A DNA stretch of 6,616 bases from Thiomargarita sp. (lineage in GTDB: Bacteria; Pseudomonadota; Gammaproteobacteria; Beggiatoales; Beggiatoaceae), in assembly GCA_030618965.1 (NCBI GenBank), contig JAUXCJ010000062.1, forward strand, positions 1 through 6,616. The letters are read 5' to 3'. Made by a program: the position numbers and the translations under genes. Positions 1 to 6,616 of the stretch are shown piece by piece. How positions within the stretch are numbered: position 1 is the stretch's first letter; each line of letters starts with the position of its first letter. The notes beneath the pieces are model-generated. The model saw only the letters and a list, made by a program, of their open reading frames with translations, searched no databases and was not told the DNA's origin.

Positions 1-1500
1 CGAGATCGTCAGCAAGATTAATGAAATCCTGAAGTAGCAGAGAGAGTTGGATGACTCAAGAATAATGTATCTTTTGCCACTTCTGCCTTTGACCAATACC
101 TTAGCACGCTGCCAATAAGCTTTAGAAACTGGTATATTGGATACTAACTGGATAAAAGGAGACTCTATGTCAAGAGCAGGAACCAACCAGGCTAGTGGTT
201 GCCCTGCTAGATAGATGACAGCAGGTTCAGTATCCGTTGTTAGCTCATTAGCATCAACATGATAAACATTCTCTGCCCATTTTGAATGCCCCCAATTTGG
301 AAATCCTTGCAAGTTGACTAATGTAATTACTCCAATGAAAAGTATCGCCCATAAGCCTGTGAACTTTGCTCTAAAGAAGTGGTTGATAATAATAAACAAC
401 AATAAGGGAATTAACAGCTCTATTGTAACCAAATATCTGTAAATACCAAAGATATTCAGCCACAATAAATAGCTAATGCAAATAAAAAATAAAATGAAAC
501 TTGATTCTGATTGCAGATATACCTCTGTACTTTTTGTCTTTATGAATATAATGAAGTTACTGATTAATAAAGCCAAGGTAGCCACATATGCAAAAATCCA
601 ACTAACTTGTTCATACCGCAGCTCGGCAACGCGTAATGGATTATTCGTAAATAGCATGGGGTAGAAGAGCTTTTCAAAAATATTTTTTGGCAAAAACCTC
701 ATGTCACGGATTGGTTCTGAAATCGCAAGTTCCCCTTGAAATAAGTCGTTAAATTGTGGAAATAAAGGATTACCAAAATTGGTCCAGATAGTGTACATCC
801 AATAACCGCCTGAAGCCAACAAACCTAGTAGAACGGATATCCCAAAAATAAATGATAACTGCAATCTAGTTACCCATCTAATAGGTAGTATGAGGAAAGA
901 TAGGCATATTGATAGTGCATATATAGACATCACAAGTTTCAAGCCACATCCAAGTCCAGCTAATACTCCAGAAAAAATGATAATAATAAAGACAGGGTAG
1001 CGATTTCCATTCACTATGAAGCTAATCGAAGAAACGATCAGCCATAGTGATAGAAGTGGAAAAATAGAGCTCATACTATCATTTAATGTTGTCCCTACTT
1101 CTGATAAAAACCCAACAGAAAGAACCCCTGCTAACGCCAATAGTAGCGAATAGGTACTGTTTAATTTGTGATCTTTGAGTGCATGACTTGAGATTTTATA
1201 GATCAAAATGAAATTCAGACCTTGAATCACACCTATTAGAAAACCTACTGTTTTTGGAGACAAGTGGGTGATCGCACTAAAGTAAACGATATCCATAAAT
1301 GGATTAAAGTAGGTTTGTAAACCAGCCGCTGCAAGATCAATATTAAGGCGGTCATTCAGATATGCGTAAGGATTGTATAAGTGATAATTTAACAAGTCCC
1401 AATTCGTATCTTGTCCCAATTTAACTGAAAATATACCAAATAACAAAGGTACTAGTATTAAACTTATCTGAGGAAATAATTTATTAAACCTAGATGACAT
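1..1500 (-). CDS. Polytopic membrane protein, probable GT-C-fold glycosyltransferase-like (3' end beyond window)
   Basis: An open frame of 500 codons runs from the ATG at 1500 to the window edge without a stop, so the C-terminus is missing. The start is supported by an AAGAAGAGA purine tract (1517-1509) eight bases upstream. The protein is very hydrophobic, with roughly a dozen likely membrane segments, at about residues 9-26, 84-100, 118-135, 146-163, 168-185, 187-207, 214-232, 300-320, 334-352, 358-375, 383-397 and 487-500. The first segment is followed by an extracytoplasmic-type loop with the motif QDTNWDLLNYH (30-40) and then YNPYA and QTYFNP (62-67). An acidic, aromatic-rich first loop is typical of GT-C enzymes, which use polyprenyl-phosphate sugars in the membrane, but I do not recognise a characterised member. 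Function as a glycosyltransferase is therefore inference, helped by the polysaccharide context. The gene lies beyond a terminator, so it is probably transcribed separately from the upstream operon. Confidence 0.8.
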   Translation of the reverse strand, partial: MSSRFNKLFPQISLILVPLLFGIFSVKLGQDTNWDLLNYHLYNPYAYLNDRLNIDLAAAGLQTYFNPFMDIVYFSAITHLSPKTVGFLIGVIQGLNFILIYKISSHALKDHKLNSTYSLLLALAGVLSVGFLSEVGTTLNDSMSSIFPLLSLWLIVSSISFIVNGNRYPVFIIIIFSGVLAGLGCGLKLVMSIYALSICLSFLILPIRWVTRLQLSFIFGISVLLGLLASGGYWMYTIWTNFGNPLFPQFNDLFQGELAISEPIRDMRFLPKNIFEKLFYPMLFTNNPLRVAELRYEQVSWIFAYVATLALLISNFIIFIKTKSTEVYLQSESSFILFFICISYLLWLNIFGIYRYLVTIELLIPLLLFIIINHFFRAKFTGLWAILFIGVITLVNLQGFPNWGHSKWAENVYHVDANELTTDTEPAVIYLAGQPLAWLVPALDIESPFIQLVSNIPVSKAYWQRAKVLVKGRSGKRYIILESSNSLCYFRISLILLTIS

Positions 1501-1533
1501 ATTTATTATCTCTTCTTGGGAGTTATTGATATT

Positions 1534-1548
1534 CTCGCATTAGGCGAG
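1534..1548. other. Small hairpin in the leader of the membrane-protein gene
   Basis: CTCGC and GCGAG form a perfect 5-bp stem around a 5-nt loop, 34 nt upstream of the start codon at 1500. No T-tract follows it on the minus strand, so it is not an obvious terminator. It could be an mRNA leader structure or chance. Confidence 0.3.
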
Positions 1549-1558
1549 GAGCTTTAGC

Positions 1559-1586
1559 AAAAAAAGCTGGTTTTAAGGGAACCAGC
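1559..1586 (-). terminator. Rho-independent terminator of the wzt/glycosyltransferase operon
   Basis: On the minus strand a perfect 7-bp stem (GCTGGTT at 1586-1580 pairing with AACCAGC at 1572-1566) with a 7-nt loop is followed directly by seven T residues (1565-1559). It lies 135 nt beyond the stop codon of the large glycosyltransferase gene and points in its direction, so it should end the upstream transcript before the membrane-protein gene. The plus strand has no T-tract on the other side, so it is not bidirectional. It coincides with the left end of the putative MITE-like element. Confidence 0.75.
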
Positions 1587-1657
1587 AACCCTTCGTTCTC
1601 GCAAACTCCGCTTGCGCGATAACACTGCAACTCCACGATTTATCGGGTATCTCTATC

Positions 1658-1674
1658 GGTTTTAGCCTAAAACC
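1658..1674. repeat. 17-bp near-perfect palindrome
   Basis: GGTTTTAG and CTAAAACC are exact reverse complements separated by a single C. The sequence can fold as a 7-bp stem with a 3-nt loop or serve as a dyad for a protein. No T-tract follows it, so it does not look like a terminator. It lies 47 nt past the stop codon of the large gene and forms the right end of the putative MITE-like element. Confidence 0.55.
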
Positions 1675-1720
1675 AAGCTATCTGCTTTAGCTTAGCAGGT
1701 GGTGGTTGACTTAAATTATT

Positions 1721-4700
1721 TTACTTTTGTGCATGAAATACTAATTGCCCACCACCTAAATGGCCTAGTTCAGCAGATGCGTACACATCTACGCTTACCT
1801 CTAAAAATCCAGCTCTTTTTATTACGTCAAGGATATCCCAACCGAAATCTGTGAACACGAGAGAGCCGTCAGCAGAAACCGGGTTACCATGATATACGGA
1901 GGGTAGTATATGTTCCAATTTCCCATTGATAAGTTTTGCACGAGTTATCGATTTGTCTTCATTCTGATGGAATGGTAATGTAGCGAGCATCACACCACCT
2001 TTTTTTAATACTCGTGCACATTCTGCAAAAGCCTTTGAAGGATTTGGAACGTGCTCAAACACATCATTACTTACTATAATGTCAAGTTCACCATCAGAAA
2101 AACTTAGATTTTCAACATCCTCATGGCGGATGCCATTAATTGTGTAGCCACCATCATATTCATGCCCAAGATATTCACTGCCCATGATGTCATGGTTATC
2201 GAAAGTAGTTACAACCCAGTTGTAAATAGGAGTAACCTGCTCCATGAGATAAACGTGCTTTTTCTTATTTGTACTCAGGACATTCTTTACAAGTGTAGCC
2301 ATAAGACGTTGCCGATTATTCATTTTGCACTGAGGGCATTCCAATCTTTCACGCCAGTTGGGCTGCCAACCATTTGGTTGCCGTTGTCCTCCAGATTGCA
2401 TGTCCACAAGGAACAGAACATTTTTGTTGCATGGAACACAAAATCCGTCTACTGTGAAATTATCGTTTTTTGTTGAATCTAGGAGTATTCTTTCAAGCCT
2501 TTTGATTTTTTTTAGTGAATCACTCTGTAGAACTTGATCAAGCTCACAACGGCTCTTGACTGAAGCGATTGGTTTTAATATTCTCATATTAGCGATTTTT
2601 TCTTTTGGGGATTTTGATTCAGAGTACAACGAAAGTGAATAAGTACTACGAATAGTGTTGATATCAACATCTGCTAATATGGTAGACAAAATTTTCCAAG
2701 CTGCTTTTGCACCCCAAGCGTTGTCAGCAAATTTCAATCCGCTCTCTCTGATAAGATTCCAGAGCGTTTCATCTTGATAGAGTCTTACAATGGCATCTGT
2801 AAACGCCTCGGCTTCGTCAGCAACCAAAATATTTTCACCATCGATGAGTGACATACCTTCCACCGCCAGTGGTGTAGCAACAACTGGCAAGCCAACAGCC
2901 ATTGCTGTACCAATCTTGCCCTTGATGCCCGCTCCATAGCGTAGTGGCGCTACGGATATACGCATCTTATCCAACAACTGATCTAGGTTTTCTATAAAGC
3001 CAGTGACGATAATATCTTCTGAAGCTAATGCTTGAATCTCAGTCGGCGGTTTGCTCCCAACCGCATAGAAACGCACGCCAGGCAAGCGTTGGCGCAATAT
3101 TGGCATTATTTCTGATACAAAGTACTGCACAGCGTCAACATTCGGGCTGTGCTGATAGCCACCGATAAAGACAATGTCGTGGCGATCAGCAAAAGTGTTT
3201 TCAGTCTCCCTAACATCCATGATCAACGGAAAAACGTGCAACTTGGCATCTGGTAATTCTGGGCGAAGTAATTCAAACTCAGCGGTGCTATGGACAATAC
3301 TTGCATCAGTGGCTAAAATAGCAGCCAATTCACGTTGCTTCATTTCGTCCGCAGCTTTTTTCTTTGTTTTATCTGATTGTAGCTCTGCTTCGCGCGACAT
3401 ACGCAGGTAATGCAAATCTACCGTATGGAATAGCACCTTGGCTTTGGGGCAATGCTTGCGAATGGCTTTTATGTGTCGCTCAACCACGCCAGGACGAAAC
3501 AAAAATGCTAAATCATATCTACCACTGCAATCTTTGAGGTGTTGTTCAACACTGGAGACGTAGGGTGCATAAAGCACCTCAATTCCAACACGTTGTAGGG
3601 CTGTGGTGTATTCTGGCATGTATAGGAAGTTGTCTTCTGGTATGAAGGTCACCTGGAAATCCATTTCTCTCAACAGGAGCAACAAATTGAATACTGTTAC
3701 CGAGCCTGCATCCTTATTGGGCGTAGGTGTGCAGTGATCCAGCACTAATACACGGCGAGTTGCTCTGCGGTCTTTGGCACTATCAACATTTTTACCTGGT
3801 GCCTGATGTTCCTGTAGGCGATTTTGCCATCGTTCGTATAACTTTTTAGCGTTTTCTATCTGATGCGCTTTGACACCTTGTGATGTGTCTGTTCCAGAAG
3901 TTACCCCTTCATAATGAAATATATTAGACAAGGGTTGATAGATAACGCGGTAGCCATTATCACGAATTTTGAGTGCCAGATCGGAGTCTTCGCAGTATGC
4001 AGGTAGGTAGTATTCATCAAACCCACCCAATTTTTCAAAAAGAAATTTGGGCACCATGATAGAAGCTCCAGAACAATAATCAACCTCTCTAGCGTAATTA
4101 TATACAGGAAGTAACGGGTCTTGCATTCTCCCAAAATTCCACGCACTGCCATCTTTCCAAATAATTCCTCCAGCTTCTTGTAATCGTCCATCGGGGTAAA
4201 TGAGTTTGGAGCCGGCTAAACCAGTGCCTGGGAATTCATGGAAAGTACGCAGTAATTCATCCATCCATCCTGATGTAACTTCAGTATCGTTATTCAGAAA
4301 ATATAGATACTCGCCCAAAGCTACATTCGCCCCAATGTTGCAGGATCGGATAAAGCCTTGGTTTTTAGTATTACTCACTAAACGGATACCTTTTACTTGT
4401 GCAAGCACTTCTGCCGAATTGTCTGGTGAACAATCATCTACTACGATAACTTCAAAAGCATTTTTGGGTGGATTTGCAGAAATTGAAGTCAAGCAACGGA
4501 GGGTATAGTCAATTTTACCGTAGATGGGAATAATGACAGAAATAATCGGATCTTTTGATGATCCTATATCAATAGAACCTGCAATTTTTTCTGTGGGGTA
4601 TGTAACTTGTTTAGAGAGGGGATGCTCTAAACGTACAGGTAATTTTGGCAGCGGAATAGTTTCATAATGGCTACCGCTTGCCAATAACAGTTTGGGAAAA

Positions 4701-5926
4701 TATTTTGCCAGGATTTTTCTGTGAGTAGATTTTGTTTGGTAACTCAATGGTAATAATTGATAAAAATGTTTTAGTTGCTGTAGTGGTGATGAAAGAAAAT
4801 GACTAGCCTTTAATTGTTGATTTTTGATAAATCTTATGGGAGCAGTGATACGCCAGCTTGTTGATGAATAAAGCTCGGCCAGTTGTGCGTTCCGCTCGCC
4901 AATTTGTGCATCTCGTTCGGCTAGTTGTGCATCTCGTTCGGCTAGTTGTGCATCTCGTTCGGACAGTTGTGCATCTCGTTCGGCTAGTTGTGCGTCTCTT
5001 TCGACTACTACAGCATTAAACTGATCTAAATATGTCTGTCTTTCAACTTCTATTTGATCAAGATAAGCAAGAACCGGAGTGAACAGATAATATTCTTTTG
5101 CAATATTTTCCCAAGCTTTATCAAATGATACATCTCCAAATGCAACCTCATCTCGCGCCAGTTTTGAAAGCCAAGCATAGGCAGAACTAATAAATGGCGG
5201 AACAGAAAAGTCTTCTTCAAGCAACGACGCATCAGTCATATGATGTCTGAGCGATTTAGTCAAAAATTGATTAATGTATTCATCCAATTCGTTATTCTGA
5301 TCTTTGGGGTTAGGAAGTGCGAGAATGTTAGAAATTCTTTCAAGCTCTGTAGTTGGTGCGTAAAGTAACTGATCATAGTCCACAACAATCCGTGGTTTTC
5401 CTTTTGAATATTGAACAGCATTTATCAGGTATTTTGCCCAAAGGAAATATGATTTTTCTTTTGCAAAACCATTCCGGCGTTCAAGTGACTTAATAACATC
5501 TAAAGGACTACGTAACGCAATAATATAGCTATCATCTAATTCAAGTTGCTTAAACACACTTTTCCAAAATGGCATCAAAACACTAGTTCTTGGGTCTTTA
5601 AATCCAAATATAGGAACCAAATTCTGAAATTTATGCTCTAGCAGTTTTACTGCTCTAACCCTTTCTGCCTTCAGTTTTTGGGACAACAATACAGATTCTT
5701 CAATAACTTTATTACTGTGCCAAGAAGAACCAATTGTAGCGAGCAGTTCCTCATTCAAATTATTGATATCCATATCTTCCCAAAAACCATTTTTATTGTC
5801 TGCTTGTCTTGGTATGAATTTATCTCCAAGATTAACATTAAGGACTCGCAATCCTCGCGCAAGTACACTAGTCCCGCTGCGATGCATACCCAAAACAACC
5901 ACAATTCTTTTTTTAGAATGGTCCAT
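1721..5926 (-). CDS. Five-module protein: sulfotransferase-like, coiled coil, GT2, GT4, SAM methyltransferase
   Basis: This 1401-residue, probably cytoplasmic, polysaccharide-assembly protein shows five modules. Residues 1-230 are sulfotransferase-like: P-loop GMHRSGTS (13-20), KDPR (110-113), and R139/S147 in a 3'-phosphate-binding pattern, implying PAPS use. Residues 292-352 form a heptad coiled coil, followed by an STSWR..P.R linker (355-365). Residues 461-690 are a GT-A family 2 glycosyltransferase: VVDD (495-498), NNDTE (545-549), catalytic-type ED (646-647) and HYEG (671-674). Residues 724-1080 are a GT-B family 4 glycosyltransferase: FIGGYQHSPN (920-929), and RYGAGIKGK (996-1004) through EGM (1023-1025). 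Residues 1160-1401 hold CxxC pairs (C1163/C1166, C1197/C1200), then a class I methyltransferase with SNDVFEHVP (1286-1294) and VLKKGG (1306-1311). Its donor sugars and acceptor cannot be read from sequence. The gene starts 17 nt after the wzt stop and has no clear Shine-Dalgarno, which suggests translational coupling. An internal start at M14 would break the P-loop. There is no signal peptide or membrane span. Confidence 0.93.
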   Translation of the reverse strand: MDHSKKRIVVVLGMHRSGTSVLARGLRVLNVNLGDKFIPRQADNKNGFWEDMDINNLNEELLATIGSSWHSNKVIEESVLLSQKLKAERVRAVKLLEHKFQNLVPIFGFKDPRTSVLMPFWKSVFKQLELDDSYIIALRSPLDVIKSLERRNGFAKEKSYFLWAKYLINAVQYSKGKPRIVVDYDQLLYAPTTELERISNILALPNPKDQNNELDEYINQFLTKSLRHHMTDASLLEEDFSVPPFISSAYAWLSKLARDEVAFGDVSFDKAWENIAKEYYLFTPVLAYLDQIEVERQTYLDQFNAVVVERDAQLAERDAQLSERDAQLAERDAQLAERDAQIGERNAQLAELYSSTSWRITAPIRFIKNQQLKASHFLSSPLQQLKHFYQLLPLSYQTKSTHRKILAKYFPKLLLASGSHYETIPLPKLPVRLEHPLSKQVTYPTEKIAGSIDIGSSKDPIISVIIPIYGKIDYTLRCLTSISANPPKNAFEVIVVDDCSPDNSAEVLAQVKGIRLVSNTKNQGFIRSCNIGANVALGEYLYFLNNDTEVTSGWMDELLRTFHEFPGTGLAGSKLIYPDGRLQEAGGIIWKDGSAWNFGRMQDPLLPVYNYAREVDYCSGASIMVPKFLFEKLGGFDEYYLPAYCEDSDLALKIRDNGYRVIYQPLSNIFHYEGVTSGTDTSQGVKAHQIENAKKLYERWQNRLQEHQAPGKNVDSAKDRRATRRVLVLDHCTPTPNKDAGSVTVFNLLLLLREMDFQVTFIPEDNFLYMPEYTTALQRVGIEVLYAPYVSSVEQHLKDCSGRYDLAFLFRPGVVERHIKAIRKHCPKAKVLFHTVDLHYLRMSREAELQSDKTKKKAADEMKQRELAAILATDASIVHSTAEFELLRPELPDAKLHVFPLIMDVRETENTFADRHDIVFIGGYQHSPNVDAVQYFVSEIMPILRQRLPGVRFYAVGSKPPTEIQALASEDIIVTGFIENLDQLLDKMRISVAPLRYGAGIKGKIGTAMAVGLPVVATPLAVEGMSLIDGENILVADEAEAFTDAIVRLYQDETLWNLIRESGLKFADNAWGAKAAWKILSTILADVDINTIRSTYSLSLYSESKSPKEKIANMRILKPIASVKSRCELDQVLQSDSLKKIKRLERILLDSTKNDNFTVDGFCVPCNKNVLFLVDMQSGGQRQPNGWQPNWRERLECPQCKMNNRQRLMATLVKNVLSTNKKKHVYLMEQVTPIYNWVVTTFDNHDIMGSEYLGHEYDGGYTINGIRHEDVENLSFSDGELDIIVSNDVFEHVPNPSKAFAECARVLKKGGVMLATLPFHQNEDKSITRAKLINGKLEHILPSVYHGNPVSADGSLVFTDFGWDILDVIKRAGFLEVSVDVYASAELGHLGGGQLVFHAQK
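4877..5002 (-). repeat. Six tandem 21-bp repeats encoding ERDAQLA heptads
   Basis: Six head-to-tail 21-bp units lie within the large gene. The units at 4919-4939 and 4940-4960 are identical, and the others differ at a few positions. They encode residues 309-350 as ERDAQLA, ERDAQLS, ERDAQLA, ERDAQLA, ERDAQIG and ERNAQLA. The seven-residue period, with Ala and Leu at hydrophobic positions, predicts a parallel coiled coil joining the sulfotransferase-like domain to the glycosyltransferases. Near-identity at DNA level means copy number could change by recombination or slippage in frame, lengthening or shortening the rod without breaking the gene. Confidence 0.9.
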
Positions 5927-5943
5927 ACTTTTACAAAATTAAC

Positions 5944-6616
5944 TTATATAATAGTAATAGAGGGTGCAATATTAAAATTAACTAAACCTGTACTCACCAG
6001 TCCCTTCTCAGACTGAACCTTAAACATTATAGCATCAATAACTCTGTCCAAATATACAACTTGGCTATCAATATTGCCCAGTACTCCCGCATTCAGAAAA
6101 TATGTTTCAGGATTCAAAGCACAAAGGAACCTGAACCTTATCTCAACAACAGAACCTTTTTTTATCCGTGGAACCATACTGAAAACAGAAGGGTAGGCTC
6201 CTCCACCAATTTCCAAACCAGATTTCGTTTTAATCAACATGCCAAATTGAATTTGTGAAGCATCTTCTTCAAAAAATACTTTGTAGGTGTAAAAATATTC
6301 CTCGCCACATACCAAATGATTAACCTGTTTTCCAGATAGTGTCTCAATGGATGGAGTCTGGATCCTAGCTCCTCTTTGCTCATATTCTATACGGCTTTGG
6401 GAAATCATTTCCTGTACCAAAAATGGTTTGGGTTTGGTAAACGAAGAAGAGGCTAAGCTACTATCTTTAGAAGCTGAGTCAGTAATATCAGACTTAGTCT
6501 GATTGCTATTTGATATAATTTCAGTGCGGATAGCGTTCTTTTTTTCTTCAGGGGCAGATAACAGTTTTTGATAAAATGCTACTGTTTCTTTTGGACTTCC
6601 ATCATGTAAAACAAAG
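5944..6616 (-). CDS. wzt: Wzt-like polysaccharide ABC exporter ATP-binding protein, C-terminal part (5' end beyond window)
   Basis: The frame is open from the window edge to the TAA at 5946-5944, giving 223 visible residues. A TTG at 6420 could be mistaken for a start, but the frame reads through it, so it is internal. Visible residues 1-19, containing HDGSPKETVAFY, match the end of the nucleotide-binding domain of KpsT/Wzt-type ATPases. The Walker and signature motifs lie outside the window. Residues 20-65 are a Ser/Thr/Lys-rich linker. Residues 75-223 resemble the Wzt C-terminal beta-sandwich domain: GARI (82-85), LIKTKSGLEIGG (127-138), then alternating beta-type sequence with LNAGVLG. In characterised systems this cytoplasmic domain binds the non-reducing end of the finished glycan and gates export through Wzm. 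By analogy this protein should energise export of the glycan made by the downstream fusion protein. A wzm permease gene would be expected upstream, outside the window. Confidence 0.85.
   Translation of the reverse strand, partial: FVLHDGSPKETVAFYQKLLSAPEEKKNAIRTEIISNSNQTKSDITDSASKDSSLASSSFTKPKPFLVQEMISQSRIEYEQRGARIQTPSIETLSGKQVNHLVCGEEYFYTYKVFFEEDASQIQFGMLIKTKSGLEIGGGAYPSVFSMVPRIKKGSVVEIRFRFLCALNPETYFLNAGVLGNIDSQVVYLDRVIDAIMFKVQSEKGLVSTGLVNFNIAPSITII

Larger units (their letters stand above)
1551..1691. repeat. Putative MITE-like inverted-repeat element flanked by 8-bp direct repeats
   Basis: An identical GCTTTAGC occurs at 1551-1558 and 1684-1691. Just inside these copies the two ends resemble each other in inverted orientation: the left end reads AGCTGGTTTTAAGG (1565-1578), and the reverse complement of the right end reads AGCTTGGTTTTAGG (1680-1667). 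Each end is also a hairpin in its own right (1566-1586 and 1658-1674). A third small stem, CGCAA/TTGCG, sits at 1600-1616. No open reading frame is present. This layout fits a non-autonomous miniature element of about 125 bp with a target duplication, but the repeats are short and imperfect. A structured intergenic repeat of another kind is equally possible. Confidence 0.4.

Noticed and set aside
476..664. Plus-strand open frame of 62 codons
   Set aside because: It is antisense to the membrane-protein gene, whose hydrophobic frame is continuous across it.
1527..1560. Promoter for the membrane-protein gene (TTGCTA at 1560-1555 as a -35 box)
   Set aside because: No convincing -10 box lies at 16-18 bp spacing, so I cannot support a specific promoter.
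2123..2476. Plus-strand open frame of 117 codons
   Set aside because: It lies entirely opposite the strongly supported methyltransferase module and has no recognisable domain.
4200..4508. Plus-strand open frame of 102 codons, and a minus-strand frame at 3901-4191
   Set aside because: Both overlap the GT2 module, whose catalytic motifs are intact in the main frame.
4877..5002. CRISPR-like array
   Set aside because: The 21-bp units are contiguous with no spacers and encode in-frame heptads.
5678..6016. Plus-strand open frame of 112 codons spanning the junction between the two upstream genes
   Set aside because: It is antisense to the sulfotransferase start and the wzt end, and has no domain signal.
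6418..6420. TTG as the start of a 158-codon gene ending at 5944
   Set aside because: The same frame stays open to the window edge and encodes the recognisable end of an ABC ATPase domain plus linker, so the TTG is an internal Leu codon.

Overview
The window appears to be part of a surface-polysaccharide (O-antigen or capsule type) biosynthesis and export locus from a Gram-negative bacterium, probably a proteobacterium. The evidence is the C-terminal part of a Wzt-type ABC-exporter ATPase, a very large multidomain glycosyltransferase, and a polytopic GT-C-like membrane protein. I cannot name a genus. All three genes lie on the minus strand, so transcription runs from high to low coordinates.

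Layout in transcription order: (1) 6616-5944 is the 3' part of a wzt-like gene. It holds the tail of the nucleotide-binding domain, a Ser/Thr/Lys-rich linker and a Wzt-C type glycan-binding domain. (2) After a 17-nt gap, 5926-1721 encodes one 1401-residue protein. In order it carries a sulfotransferase-like domain, a heptad-repeat coiled coil, a family 2 (GT-A) glycosyltransferase, a family 4 (GT-B) glycosyltransferase, and a C-terminal SAM methyltransferase preceded by two CxxC pairs. (3) The 220-nt gap 1720-1501 is rich in inverted repeats. It contains a convincing intrinsic terminator for the upstream operon, and the terminator itself lies within what looks like a small MITE-like element with an 8-bp flanking direct repeat. 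(4) 1500-1 is the 5' part of a gene for a multi-spanning membrane protein, open to the window edge.

Working together (inference): the large protein could add sugars and modify a glycan, by methylation and perhaps sulfation. The neighbouring Wzt would then recognise the finished or capped chain through its C-terminal domain and export it. The arrangement recalls WbdD/Wzt O-antigen systems, in which a coiled coil acts as a length ruler, a methyltransferase caps the chain, and Wzt-C reads the cap. Here sulfotransferase, ruler-like coiled coil, two glycosyltransferases and methyltransferase are fused in one chain. Base composition is uneven along this gene: the GT4-encoding part is clearly more GC-rich than the sulfotransferase- and methyltransferase-encoding ends, which suggests assembly from modules of different origin.
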